In this document: positions 44,130 to 53,533 of the stretch, in pieces
Position numbering within the stretch: position 1 is the first letter of the stretch
Layout: each line of letters starts with the position of its first letter
Origin: Gracilibacillus salitolerans
GTDB taxonomy: Bacteria; Bacillota; Bacilli; Bacillales; Amphibacillaceae
Length of the DNA: 64,000 nt
Direction: 5' to 3'
NCBI RefSeq assembly: GCF_009650095.1
Contig: NZ_CP045915.1
Location: 372,001-436,000, forward strand
The notes under the pieces: generated by a model
What the model was told of the DNA's origin: nothing
The model's input: the letters and a program-made list of their open reading frames with translations, nothing else
Database searches by the model: none
Translations under genes and position numbers: made by a program

Positions 44130-45656
44130 ATGGTAAGAGTTATGCTTGTAGATGATGAAGCGATTGAACGGGAAGGAATCCGGATGATTCTTGAGCGAAA
44201 CAGGTCTAATGCTGAAATCGTAGCAGAAGCGAAGAATGGTAAAGAAGCAGTTGAATTTGCAACGATTCATCAACCTGACATTATTTTTATGGACATTAAA
44301 ATGCCGGAATTTGATGGTTTAGTTGCCATTGAAAAGATTCTTCCTAGATTACCAGAAACAAAATGTGTCATGGTATCCGCATTCGATACCTTTCAATATG
44401 CGAAACGAGCCATGAAATTTGGGATAAAAGAATATCTATTGAAGCCAAGCAAGGTGTCGGAGGTACTGGAAGCTTATGATCGCATGGTTGCGGAACTATC
44501 TGAAAAAAATGATGTAAACAAACGGTTAGAACAAGCAAGTTCATTAGTAGAAATGGAATTTATTTTAACACTGATGATGGATCATGTGCATGAGTTTAGT
44601 ACAGAAGATTGGACGAAATGGCTGGATGTTGAAAATACGAAAGGCTTCGTAGCTGTATTTTCTTTTCAATCAGAGTCACACAGACCTGATCGTGAACAAA
44701 AAAGTAACTGGTATCGCACGCTAAAAGACGGATTATCAAGACTTCCTTACCAAACTTTTGCAGGACCACTGACAGGTTATCAAGTTCCGGTTTTGGTCAA
44801 ATATGACAAGCTTACCCTTGATCAGTTTGCCCGAGATGTTATTCAGGATATTCAGCGTGATTTACGTGATTGCCAGCTCTGCGTTGGGGTAGGAACAGTT
44901 ATTGCTGATTTACAGGACTTTTCTCGTTCCTATCAGGAAGCACTATATGCCTTAGAACAAGTGCAAAGCCATCCTGCTGCTAAATATCAAGTCTTCAATA
45001 AACAGCTAGCTGAAAAAAGAAATGAACGGATTTATTTTGAAGAAGAGAAAGAATTACTCGAAGCGATTAAAAAAGGAGATAGTCAGCAAGGTACTTATGT
45101 ATTCGACCGGTATTTTCAATCGGTGCAACAAGATACTAATTATCAAGTGCAAATCATCCAAAAAACAATCGAAAACTTTTTTATTGTCTTAACGAGAATG
45201 ACAAAAGAGCTCGGTCTTGATCGGAATATCCAAATGAGCTTTGACCAGTTCGAAACAGCGACACAGATAAAGGAAGCATCCAAAGCCCACTTGCAAAGAG
45301 TTATTATGCAGATACGTGAATGGCGTTCAACTGGGGTCCGCGGACTGTTGCTTCAAGCAAAGGATTATATTGAAGCCCATTACCAGAGAAATATAACACT
45401 GGAAGAGATAGCGGAGGAAGTCGGACTAAGCTCATACTATTTGAGTAAGCTGTTTAAAGAGCATTTCCAAATTACTTTTGTTGAATATGTAACACATACA
45501 AGGTTAACCAAAGCGAAAGACTTATTATTAGATGATCGAATATCATTGAAAGAAATTGCTTTAACAATCGGATATAAAGACCCTAATTATTTCAGTCGAG
45601 TATTTAAGAAAGAGACGGGACTAAGCCCAAGTGAATATCGCAAGCAGTATTTTTAA
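44130..45656 (+). CDS. YesN-type response regulator with AraC DNA-binding domain
   Basis: A 508-residue regulator. The receiver domain (1-120) has Asp8/Asp9, phospho-acceptor Asp55 in IFMDIKMPEFDG and Lys105 in LLKPSK. A middle region follows, then two AraC helix-turn-helices at about 405-505 (ITLEEIAEEVGLSSYYLSKL; ISLKEIALTIGYKDPNYFSR). It is cotranscribed with the LytS-type kinase. Its target is probably a sugar uptake or hydrolysis operon; the fucose/xyloglucan operon 1.2 kb downstream and a transporter elsewhere are both candidates. Confidence 0.93.
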   Translation: MVRVMLVDDEAIEREGIRMILERNRSNAEIVAEAKNGKEAVEFATIHQPDIIFMDIKMPEFDGLVAIEKILPRLPETKCVMVSAFDTFQYAKRAMKFGIKEYLLKPSKVSEVLEAYDRMVAELSEKNDVNKRLEQASSLVEMEFILTLMMDHVHEFSTEDWTKWLDVENTKGFVAVFSFQSESHRPDREQKSNWYRTLKDGLSRLPYQTFAGPLTGYQVPVLVKYDKLTLDQFARDVIQDIQRDLRDCQLCVGVGTVIADLQDFSRSYQEALYALEQVQSHPAAKYQVFNKQLAEKRNERIYFEEEKELLEAIKKGDSQQGTYVFDRYFQSVQQDTNYQVQIIQKTIENFFIVLTRMTKELGLDRNIQMSFDQFETATQIKEASKAHLQRVIMQIREWRSTGVRGLLLQAKDYIEAHYQRNITLEEIAEEVGLSSYYLSKLFKEHFQITFVEYVTHTRLTKAKDLLLDDRISLKEIALTIGYKDPNYFSRVFKKETGLSPSEYRKQYF

Positions 45657-45657
45657 C

Positions 45658-45681
45658 AGCGGTTAGAGGATCGCTTTTTTT
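45658..45681 (+). terminator. terminator after response regulator
   Basis: AGCGGT and ATCGCT pair (one G-T) around TAGAGG and are followed by seven T. It starts 2 bp after the stop codon. Confidence 0.75.
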
Positions 45682-45856
45682 CTGATAATATAATCTTGAC
45701 AGGGTGGAAGTCGTTAGTTCTAGGCCAATCAGAATCATCCTATGTAAAGAACCTGAATCCTTGTTCTATCAATCGGTTTAGGCTCTTTCTCTTTTTGTGT
45801 TATTCCTCGCATGAAACCCCATATAACTGCAGTCTTTTAAAAAGATGAAACCTATC

Positions 45857-46738
45857 CTAATCACCTGTCGATTTAAACATGTTTTTTTTGTTTTTTCGAT
45901 AATCTGAAGGAGTAGTTCCAATAAATTTTTTGAACGTGCGATAAAAATGTGGTGTACTATCAAATCCACTTAGCTCGGCAATATGAGCAACTGGATAGTC
46001 CGTTTTCCGCAATAGATCTTTAGCTTTATAGGTTCTTTTTTTGTTCAAATACACAATAAGCCCAATGCCAGTTACTTCTTTGAAGACTCTACTGAAATGA
46101 GCTGGACTAACGTGTGCTTTCTCAGCTAATAGGCTAAGGGATATGTTACCTTGGAGGTTACGGTCAATATACGCGAATATTTCGTTCATCCAAAAGCGGT
46201 TAAGGTTTTCTTCCCTAAATGTTTGATCTATTTGCTCTATACTTAAGCGAGATAAATAAAGTAATATTTGATGGGTAATTAAGATAGCGGCATGAATAGA
46301 GCCCATTTGTTTTTCTCGTAATTCCTTTTCTATATCATTGAGAAATTGTTCAAAAGTCACTTGTTTGGTTTCTGAAAGAGATATTTTATAGTGTTTGTGC
46401 TTCTTAATTTTTTCAACAATAAATGTATAGGAAAAGTTTTCATCAATCGGTATGGTTTGAATTAATGCAGGACTAAAAAAAACGACAGATGAAGTAACTA
46501 AATCATCCTGATTGGGTACAGCATGGTGAATAGTGTCGTTGGGGACCAAGAATACATCCCCTTGGTTCATATCATAAAGCGTGTTATTAATAAAAAACGT
46601 ACCTGTACCTTTATGAACATAAATAATCTCATGAAAATCATGCATATGGGTTGGTAATTCATTTTGAGGTTCCTTACTGCCTTTATAAACAAAAGAAAAT
46701 GGAAATAAGGAATTAGCATTTTTTTTAATAGCTTTCAT
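45857..46738 (-). CDS. AraC-family regulator with cupin sensor domain
   Basis: A 293-residue one-component regulator. The N-terminal cupin (HMHDFHEIIYVHKGTGTFFI, then GDVFLVPNDTIHHAVP) binds the effector, and the C-terminal pair of helix-turn-helices (ISLSLLAEKAHVSPAHFSRV; YPVAHIAELSGFDSTPHFYR) binds DNA. It is divergent from the fucose/xyloglucan operon, and an inverted repeat lies between them. It is the most likely local activator of that operon. ATG 46738 follows TAGGTGAT. Confidence 0.92.
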   Translation of the reverse strand: MKAIKKNANSLFPFSFVYKGSKEPQNELPTHMHDFHEIIYVHKGTGTFFINNTLYDMNQGDVFLVPNDTIHHAVPNQDDLVTSSVVFFSPALIQTIPIDENFSYTFIVEKIKKHKHYKISLSETKQVTFEQFLNDIEKELREKQMGSIHAAILITHQILLYLSRLSIEQIDQTFREENLNRFWMNEIFAYIDRNLQGNISLSLLAEKAHVSPAHFSRVFKEVTGIGLIVYLNKKRTYKAKDLLRKTDYPVAHIAELSGFDSTPHFYRTFKKFIGTTPSDYRKNKKNMFKSTGD

Positions 46739-46770
46739 AAATATCACCTATCTTTACTTTATATCAAAAA

Positions 46771-46846
46771 ACAGTATAAATAAAGCAATAAATGCAATTT
46801 TTATTTCAATTTATTTTTGTTAATCTATATTTATACAGTATATATA
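46771..46846. promoter_or_regulatory. inverted repeat sites in the AraC/fucose operon divergent region
   Basis: ACAGTATAAATAAAG (46771-46785) and CTATATTTATACAGTAT (starting at about 46825) are inverted copies matching at 14 of 17 positions. A possible promoter TTGTTA ... ATATAT overlaps the second. The site is a candidate for AraC binding. Confidence 0.55.
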
Positions 46847-46880
46847 TTGCATAATGAAAACTCATAGGAGGCATATATAA

Positions 46881-47894
46881 TTGAGGGCTATAGTTTGTGA
46901 AGAACCTAGAGTATTTAAGCCGATTAATCAGGAGAGACCTCAACTAGAAAAGGGAACTGCTCTTGTTAACGTAAAACGAATAGGGGTATGTGGGACAGAT
47001 TTGCATGCGTTTACAGGAAATCAACCATTTTTTGAGTATCCCCGAATATTAGGACATGAGCTTGCAGGGGTTATTGAATCAGTAGGAAAAAATCCTTATG
47101 GCTTAGAGCAAGGTGATCAAGTTTCCGTTATTCCTTATATGGAATGTGGTGAATGTATTGCCTGTAAAAAAGGATTAACAAATTGTTGTACAAATATGCA
47201 AGTTATGGGGGTCCACTTTGATGGGGGGATGACTGAACAAATCTCTGTTCCATATGATCATCTAATTAAAACAAATGCATTAACGTTGGATCAAAGTGCC
47301 ATCTTAGAGCCATTAAGTATTGGGGCCCATGCCGTGAGACGGTCTGATTTGCAAAAAAGTGACTTTGCCCTTGTGATTGGTGCGGGGCCGATTGGATTAG
47401 GAGTTATGCAGGCTGCTAAGCAAAAAGGTGCTAAAGTAATTGCGATGGATATGAACGACGAACGATTAGCATTTTCTGAACAGTGGGTAAATGTAGACTA
47501 TTCTATCAATGTATTAAACGGACCAGTTGAGCAACTTATGAACATTACGAATGGAGATATGCCAAGCATTGTTTATGATGCAACTGGAAACAGCAAATCC
47601 ATGATGGATGCTTTCCAATATCCAGCCAATGGAGGGAAATTAGTATATGTAGGGTTAGTTAAATCGGATATTACTTTTTCTGATCCGCTATTTCATTCTA
47701 AAGAACTAACATTAATGGCGAGTAGAAATGCTACTAAAGAAGATTTTGATTTTGTGATAAACTCTATTGAAAATGGTTTCATTGATGAAAAGAGTTTTAT
47801 TACACACCGATCAACATTCGATAATCTTCCAAATGAATTCGAAAATTGGTTAAAACCCGAGAATGGTATAGTGAAAGCGATGATTGAGATATAA
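46881..47894 (+). CDS. zinc-dependent alcohol/polyol dehydrogenase
   Basis: A 337-residue medium-chain dehydrogenase. Catalytic-zinc ligands are Cys37 in GVCGTD and His59/Glu60 in GHE. The structural-zinc cysteines are in ECGECIACKKGLTNCC. The Rossmann nucleotide site is VIGAGPIGLG. It is first in a six-gene operon with a lactonase, an aldo-keto reductase and three glycosidases. From this context it may oxidise L-fucose itself or 2-keto-3-deoxy-L-fuconate. TTG 46881 follows TAGGAGGC. The substrate is inferred only. Confidence 0.88.
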   Translation: MRAIVCEEPRVFKPINQERPQLEKGTALVNVKRIGVCGTDLHAFTGNQPFFEYPRILGHELAGVIESVGKNPYGLEQGDQVSVIPYMECGECIACKKGLTNCCTNMQVMGVHFDGGMTEQISVPYDHLIKTNALTLDQSAILEPLSIGAHAVRRSDLQKSDFALVIGAGPIGLGVMQAAKQKGAKVIAMDMNDERLAFSEQWVNVDYSINVLNGPVEQLMNITNGDMPSIVYDATGNSKSMMDAFQYPANGGKLVYVGLVKSDITFSDPLFHSKELTLMASRNATKEDFDFVINSIENGFIDEKSFITHRSTFDNLPNEFENWLKPENGIVKAMIEI

Positions 47895-47950
47895 TCATCA
47901 ATTAAGCATTTTGAAATCTATATTAAAAAAAGTGGTAAGGTGGTGAAGAG

Positions 47951-48784
47951 ATGCGAATTGATGCACATCAGCATTATTGGAAGATAAACAGAGATGATTA
48001 TGATTGGATTACTCCAGATCTTCCTATACTATATCGTGATTTTCTCGAAGGGGATTTAATTGAACACTTGAAGAAGTTAGGGATAGACAAAACAATTGTT
48101 GTGCAAGCCGCTCCGACTATTGAGGAAACTGAATTCATTCTCTCACTAAGTGACCATGTAACATCGGTAATTGGTGTGGTAGGCTGGATTGATATCGATG
48201 ATCCCTTATATAAGGAGCAACTAGAGACTTTTCGAAAACATCCTAAGTTTGTTGGGATTCGTATTATGATTCAAGATATGCCTGATGAGAATATCATTTT
48301 AAGTGAAAAATACTTGGGTGCATTCTCATATTTTGAAGAGATAGATCTCCCGGTAGATCTTTTAGTTACTTCTAGTCAACTTCCAGCCGTATGTGAATTA
48401 TTAAAGCGCGTGAAGATAAGAGGAGTAATCGATCATATTGCTAAACCAGATATTGAAAAGGGGACGTTAGAACCCTGGAAAACACAAATGGATGAAATTT
48501 CCAGTTACCCGAATATCTATTGTAAACTATCTGGAATGGTTACCGAAGCAAATCATGATAATTGGAAAACTAAAAATATGATACCTTATGTCCATCATAT
48601 TGTAGATACATTTGGAATTCATCGCATTATGTATGGTAGTGATTGGCCTGTTTGTTTATTAGCTGCTAGCTATGATCAGGTCTACCATTTATTAAATGAT
48701 GCACTACCAAATGATATTACCACTTTAGATAAGGAATTGATTTTTGGTCAAAACGCAATTGACTTTTACAAATTAAATAGTTAA
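47951..48784 (+). CDS. amidohydrolase-family sugar lactonase (COG3618)
   Basis: A 277-residue TIM-barrel hydrolase of the COG3618 amidohydrolase family, which includes L-fuconolactonase and L-rhamnonolactonase. The start MRIDAHQHYW carries the HxH motif; VIDHIAKP and the terminal YGSDWPVC (metal-binding Asp) complete the site. It would hydrolyse L-fucono-lactone to L-fuconate after the dehydrogenase step. It lies 56 bp after the dehydrogenase and 13 bp before the aldo-keto reductase. Confidence 0.88.
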   Translation: MRIDAHQHYWKINRDDYDWITPDLPILYRDFLEGDLIEHLKKLGIDKTIVVQAAPTIEETEFILSLSDHVTSVIGVVGWIDIDDPLYKEQLETFRKHPKFVGIRIMIQDMPDENIILSEKYLGAFSYFEEIDLPVDLLVTSSQLPAVCELLKRVKIRGVIDHIAKPDIEKGTLEPWKTQMDEISSYPNIYCKLSGMVTEANHDNWKTKNMIPYVHHIVDTFGIHRIMYGSDWPVCLLAASYDQVYHLLNDALPNDITTLDKELIFGQNAIDFYKLNS

Positions 48785-48797
48785 AAGAGGAGGAATC

Positions 48798-49733
48798 ATG
48801 TTGAAATATAGGAAACTAGGACAAACCGGATTAGATGTTTCCGTACTTAGTTATGGAGCCTCATCATTAGGATCTGTTTTTAGGGAAATTAATGAAACGG
48901 AAGGAATTAACACTGTGCATGCAGCCATTGATCAAGGTATAAATTTAATTGACGTTTCACCTTATTATGGTTTAACAAAAGCAGAAACGGTTTTAGGCAA
49001 GGCATTAGCTAATATTTCTCGTGACCAATATATTCTTTCTACAAAAGCTGGCAGATTTGGTGTGGATGATTTTGATTTCTCTAAGAAAACAATAGCTAAA
49101 AGTTTAGATGAGAGTTTACAAAGGCTAGGAACGGATTATGTAGATATCTTATATTTACATGATATTGAATTTGGTTCCTATGACCAAGTAATAGAGGAAG
49201 GTATTCCTGCTTTAGAAGAATTAAAAAAGCAAGGAAAAATTCGTTTCCTGGGTGTATCTGGTCTGCCGCTTCTTATTTTTGAAAAAGTACTAAAGAAGGT
49301 AGATTTAGATGTTATCCTTTCCTATTGTCATTACTCTCTAAATGATACATCACTTCTATCGTTACTTCCTTTATTAGAAGAAAGACAGGTAGGGTTAGTA
49401 AATGCTTCGCCATTGTCTATGGGCTTGTTAAATTCCCGTGACGTTGCTAGTTGGCATCCAGCTGATAAAGAAATACAGCAACTGTGTATGCAAGCAGCCA
49501 AATTTTGTGAAACACAAGGTGAAGACCTTGCTAAATTGGCGATTCAGTATGCAACTCGAAATGAATTGATTCCCACTACATTAGTCAGCACGGCAAGTGT
49601 AAAAAACATAACAAAAAATATTAAGTGGACTGAAGAACCGATAAATGAGGATCTTTTAGCGCGAGTTCTAGATATACTTCAACCCATACATAACTGGACT
49701 TGGCAAAGTGGGAATGCAGAATGGAATCACTAA
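48798..49733 (+). CDS. aldo-keto reductase, L-fucose/L-galactose dehydrogenase-like
   Basis: A 311-residue aldo-keto reductase with the full catalytic tetrad: Asp52 and Tyr57 (IDVSPYYG), Lys83 (LSTKAGR) and His121 (LYLHDIE). The sequence pattern is close to the L-galactose/D-threo-aldose (L-fucose) dehydrogenase branch, which oxidises L-fucose to its lactone with NAD(P)+. Beside a lactonase and a fucosidase, an L-fucose dehydrogenase role is the best guess. AGAGGAGG precedes the ATG. Confidence 0.85.
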   Translation: MLKYRKLGQTGLDVSVLSYGASSLGSVFREINETEGINTVHAAIDQGINLIDVSPYYGLTKAETVLGKALANISRDQYILSTKAGRFGVDDFDFSKKTIAKSLDESLQRLGTDYVDILYLHDIEFGSYDQVIEEGIPALEELKKQGKIRFLGVSGLPLLIFEKVLKKVDLDVILSYCHYSLNDTSLLSLLPLLEERQVGLVNASPLSMGLLNSRDVASWHPADKEIQQLCMQAAKFCETQGEDLAKLAIQYATRNELIPTTLVSTASVKNITKNIKWTEEPINEDLLARVLDILQPIHNWTWQSGNAEWNH

Positions 49734-49776
49734 TTTATCTTTAAAATCCACTTCATATTTAGAAAGGAGTGCACTT

Positions 49777-52029
49777 ATGCAACATATAAACAAAAGTATC
49801 TGGTATAAACAACCAGCAAAAGAATGGAACGAAGCTTTACCCGTAGGCAATGGGCGATTAGGTGGAATGATTTTTGGTGGCATTCATCAAGAACGAGTGC
49901 AATTAAATGAGGATTCTGTTTGGTACGGTGGACCAAGAGATCGAAACAATCCTGATGCACTCGAGCACTTACCGCAAATTAGAAAGTTATTAGCTGATGG
50001 AAGATTAAAAAAAGCAGAGAATTTGGCAGCGCTGACCTTTACAGGAACACCAGAAACACAACGTCATTATGAACCACTGGGTGACCTGTTAATAAATATG
50101 GAACATAAGGAAACAGAGACATCAAATTATTCTAGAGAGTTAGATTTGGATCATGCCGTTACGAAAGTGCAATATACGATAGGTGATGTGACGTTTAACC
50201 GGGAAACATTTACGAGCTATCCAGACCAGGTGATGGTGATTCGTTTTACAGCCTCTGAATCAAACTCCATCTCCTTTCGAACGCTGCTCGATCGAGGAAA
50301 CGCAAGAAACTACGATGAGCTTGAAGCAATATCCAATCATTCGTTGATCATGAGAGGAGAAACGGGTGGTAAGGATGGCATTGTATTCCGCAGTGCAATA
50401 AAGGCAACCGCAGAAAATGGTTCAGTCAAGACGCTTGGAAATCATTTAATTGTTGAAAATGCGGATGCGGTAACTTTGATTCTCTCCGCTGCAACATCAT
50501 ACCGTTATGAGGACCCTGAGCAGCAATGTTTGAAAACAATTGAGAAAGTCTCAGCAAAAACCTACCAAGAGTTGCTGCAACATCATATAGAAGATTATCA
50601 GAAATTATTTAATAGAGTTATATTAAATTTAGGTGACGATAACGAAGAGAATGCGGATTTGGCGACAGATCAACGTTTAGAATTAGTGAAAGAAGGTAAA
50701 GAGGATCTATCATTAATTAGTACGTACTTCCAGTTTGGACGTTATTTACTCATTTCTTCTAGTCGACCTAATTCGTTACCAGCAACATTACAGGGAATTT
50801 GGAATGAGAAAATGCTGCCGCCTTGGGACAGTAAATTTACAATTAATATCAATGCACAGATGAATTATTGGCCAGCAGAGATCTGTAATTTATCTGAATG
50901 CCATGATCCGCTATTTGAACATATTGAAAAAATAAAGAAAAATGGCAAAAAAACGGCTAAAAGCATGTACGGATGCCGAGGGTTCACCGCTCATCATAAC
51001 ACTGATATATGGGGAGATACTGCACCACAAGACATCTATATGCCAGCGACGATTTGGCCAATGGGTGCGGCATGGCTTTGTTTACATTTGTGGGAGCATT
51101 TTGAATTTACGCGTAATGAGAAATTTTTGAAAAACTCATATGATACATTAAAAGAAGCAGCTTTATTTTTTGTTGACTTTTTAGTTGAAAATGAAGAGGG
51201 ACTGTTAATAACTACTCCTTCTGTATCACCTGAGAATACGTATATATTACCAAATGGTGAAAAAGGAACATTATGTGAAGGCCCGTCAATGGATAGCCAA
51301 ATTATATTTGCTCTCTTTACTAGCTTAATAGATGCTAGTGAAATTTTAGACGTGGATCAAGCGTTTCGCCAACAATTGCTTAAGTTAAGAGAGAAATTAC
51401 CAAAACCGAAAATTGGCAGACATGGTCAACTTCAAGAATGGTTAGAAGATTATGATGAAGAAGAGCCAGGTCACCGTCATATTTCCCACTTGTTTGCATT
51501 GTATCCTGGAAAACAAATATCACCAAGCACTACACCGGAACTAGCAGGAGCAGCAAAAGTAACACTAGAAAGAAGGCTGCAATCTGGTGGTGGCCATACT
51601 GGTTGGAGCCGTGCCTGGATTATCAATATGTGGGCTCGTTTAGAAGAAGGAGAACTAGCTTATCAGCATATTCTTCAATTGCTTAAGTCTTCTACTCTGC
51701 CAAACTTATTTGATAACCATCCACCGTTTCAAATCGATGGAAATTTCGGCGGTACAGTAGGTATTGCAGAACTGTTGCTTCAAAGTCATACCGGTGAGTT
51801 ACATCTACTTCCGGCATTGCCGAATGAATGGTCTTCTGGTCAAGTAAAGGGATTAAAAGCAAGAGGCGGGTTTGAAGTAGATTTATCTTGGGAGAAGGGT
51901 GAATTAACTGAAGGTGTTATTCATTCCTTAAATGGAGAAAAATGTGCAGTCTTATTTAATAATGAAAGAAAAGAGTTTGAAACGACGGCTGGTCACACGT
52001 ATCCTTTAGTATTCAACCATGAATCATAA
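49777..52029 (+). CDS. GH95 alpha-L-fucosidase, intracellular
   Basis: A 750-residue GH95 enzyme. The N-terminal beta domain opens with SIWYKQPAKEWNEALPVGNGR, followed by the (alpha/alpha)6 barrel with the family motifs INAQMNYWPAEICNLSE, AHHNTDIWGDTAPQ, TGWSRAWIINMWARL and DGNFGGTVGIAELLLQSHTG. GH95 enzymes invert alpha-1,2-L-fucosides (and some L-galactosides), including those of xyloglucan. There is no signal peptide, so it acts on imported oligosaccharides. ATG 49777 follows AAAGGAGTG; an upstream frame start at 49708 overlaps the previous gene and has no binding site. Confidence 0.93.
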   Translation: MQHINKSIWYKQPAKEWNEALPVGNGRLGGMIFGGIHQERVQLNEDSVWYGGPRDRNNPDALEHLPQIRKLLADGRLKKAENLAALTFTGTPETQRHYEPLGDLLINMEHKETETSNYSRELDLDHAVTKVQYTIGDVTFNRETFTSYPDQVMVIRFTASESNSISFRTLLDRGNARNYDELEAISNHSLIMRGETGGKDGIVFRSAIKATAENGSVKTLGNHLIVENADAVTLILSAATSYRYEDPEQQCLKTIEKVSAKTYQELLQHHIEDYQKLFNRVILNLGDDNEENADLATDQRLELVKEGKEDLSLISTYFQFGRYLLISSSRPNSLPATLQGIWNEKMLPPWDSKFTININAQMNYWPAEICNLSECHDPLFEHIEKIKKNGKKTAKSMYGCRGFTAHHNTDIWGDTAPQDIYMPATIWPMGAAWLCLHLWEHFEFTRNEKFLKNSYDTLKEAALFFVDFLVENEEGLLITTPSVSPENTYILPNGEKGTLCEGPSMDSQIIFALFTSLIDASEILDVDQAFRQQLLKLREKLPKPKIGRHGQLQEWLEDYDEEEPGHRHISHLFALYPGKQISPSTTPELAGAAKVTLERRLQSGGGHTGWSRAWIINMWARLEEGELAYQHILQLLKSSTLPNLFDNHPPFQIDGNFGGTVGIAELLLQSHTGELHLLPALPNEWSSGQVKGLKARGGFEVDLSWEKGELTEGVIHSLNGEKCAVLFNNERKEFETTAGHTYPLVFNHES

Positions 52030-52076
52030 TAAGTGAACGAGTTATTAAAAAAATAAAATAGAAATGAGGAATTAAA

Positions 52077-53495
52077 ATGAACACATTGAAAAATCAAGCC
52101 GTAAACCCTTATCTACCATCGTGGGAGTATATACCAGATGCAGAACCATATGTTTTCAATGATAGAGTATACATTTATGGCTCCCATGATCGTTTTAATG
52201 GGCACGCATATTGCTTAAATGATTATGTATGCTGGTCTGCACCAATAAATGATTTAGCTGCCTGGCGTTATGAAGGAGTAATTTACAAAAAAACTGACGA
52301 TCCGTTGAATAAGGAAGCAAATATGTGTCTTTATGCACCAGATGTTTCCGTCGGTCCTGATGGCCGCTATTATTTGTACTATGTACTGGATAAAGTATCG
52401 GTAGTATCTGTGGCCGTAAGTGATACACCTGCTGGCAAATACGAATTTTACGGTTATGTACAGGATAAAGATGGCGGTCGTTTAGGAGAAAGAGTAGGGG
52501 ATGAGCCGCAATTTGATCCAGGTGTTTTGACGGAAGGAACTAAAACATACCTATACACTGGTTTTTGTGCCATTGGTGATCAATCAAGAAGTGGTACGAT
52601 GGCGACAGTGTTGGGAGAAGATATGCTTACGATTATCGAAGAGACGGTAACCATTACACCAAGTGAACCATTTAGTAAAGGCAGTAGTTTTGAAGGTCAT
52701 GAATTTTTTGAGGCGCCTTCAATAAGGAAAATAGGAGACACTTATTATCTCATCTATTCTTCTATTGTTATGCATGAGCTGTGTTACGCCACTAGCAAAC
52801 ACCCGACAAAAGATTTTGTATATGGTGGAGTTATTGTGAGTAATAATGACCTTCATATTGATTCATATAAACCAGCGAACAAGCCGATGTATTATGGTGG
52901 TAATAATCATGGTAGCATCGTTGAAATCCGTGACCAGTGGTATATTTTTTATCATCGTCATACGAATGGATCCAATTTCAGTCGTCAAGGATGTATCGAA
53001 CCAATTGAAATTCTAGCAGATGGTACGATCCCTCAGGTAGAGATGACATCATCTGGTGCTAATGATAAGCCACTTGATGGGAGAGGGGAGTATCCGGCCT
53101 ATCTTGCTTGTAACCTTTTTTGTGATGACGAGGCAATGTACACTGGTGACTTATGGATGGACACGCAATTTCCGAAAATTACCCAGGATGGAAAAGATGG
53201 TGATGAAGAAATAGGGTATATCGCCAATATGACGGAATCAGCAACAGCTGGATTTAAATATTTCGATTGCCAAGGGATTCAAAAGATCACAATTAAAGTA
53301 AGAGGTTATTGCGATGGTGCATTTGAAGTGAAAACATCTTGGGATGGGAAAGCTCTGGCCAAGATTCCAGTCAAGTTTACAAATGTATGGACTGAATATT
53401 CTGCTGATATAGCTATTCCAGATGGTCGTCAAGCAATATATATTACTTATACTGGAAATGGAAAGGCTAACCTAGCTTCTTTTATTCTAGAATAA
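52077..53495 (+). CDS. GH43 glycosidase with C-terminal CBM6-like domain
   Basis: A 472-residue five-bladed-propeller enzyme. GH43 residues are Asp in IPDAEPYVF (base), Asp in YAPDVSVG (pKa modulator) and Glu in GHEFFEAPSIR (acid). After about residue 330 a carbohydrate-binding module of the CBM6 type follows (AGFKYFDCQGIQKITIKVRG ... IYITYTGNGKANLASF). GH43 members are arabinofuranosidases, xylosidases or galactosidases; which one is undecided. There is no signal peptide. With GH95 and GH31 it fits removal of side chains from plant hemicellulose oligosaccharides. Confidence 0.92.
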   Translation: MNTLKNQAVNPYLPSWEYIPDAEPYVFNDRVYIYGSHDRFNGHAYCLNDYVCWSAPINDLAAWRYEGVIYKKTDDPLNKEANMCLYAPDVSVGPDGRYYLYYVLDKVSVVSVAVSDTPAGKYEFYGYVQDKDGGRLGERVGDEPQFDPGVLTEGTKTYLYTGFCAIGDQSRSGTMATVLGEDMLTIIEETVTITPSEPFSKGSSFEGHEFFEAPSIRKIGDTYYLIYSSIVMHELCYATSKHPTKDFVYGGVIVSNNDLHIDSYKPANKPMYYGGNNHGSIVEIRDQWYIFYHRHTNGSNFSRQGCIEPIEILADGTIPQVEMTSSGANDKPLDGRGEYPAYLACNLFCDDEAMYTGDLWMDTQFPKITQDGKDGDEEIGYIANMTESATAGFKYFDCQGIQKITIKVRGYCDGAFEVKTSWDGKALAKIPVKFTNVWTEYSADIAIPDGRQAIYITYTGNGKANLASFILE

Positions 53496-53533
53496 ACATT
53501 TACTGGTTGAAAATTGGTGAAAGGTAGGTTTAT

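Noticed and set aside
49708..49776. N-terminal extension (24 residues) of the GH95 protein
   Set aside because: It overlaps the upstream gene, has no binding site and is not hydrophobic like a signal peptide; AAAGGAGTG fixes ATG 49777.
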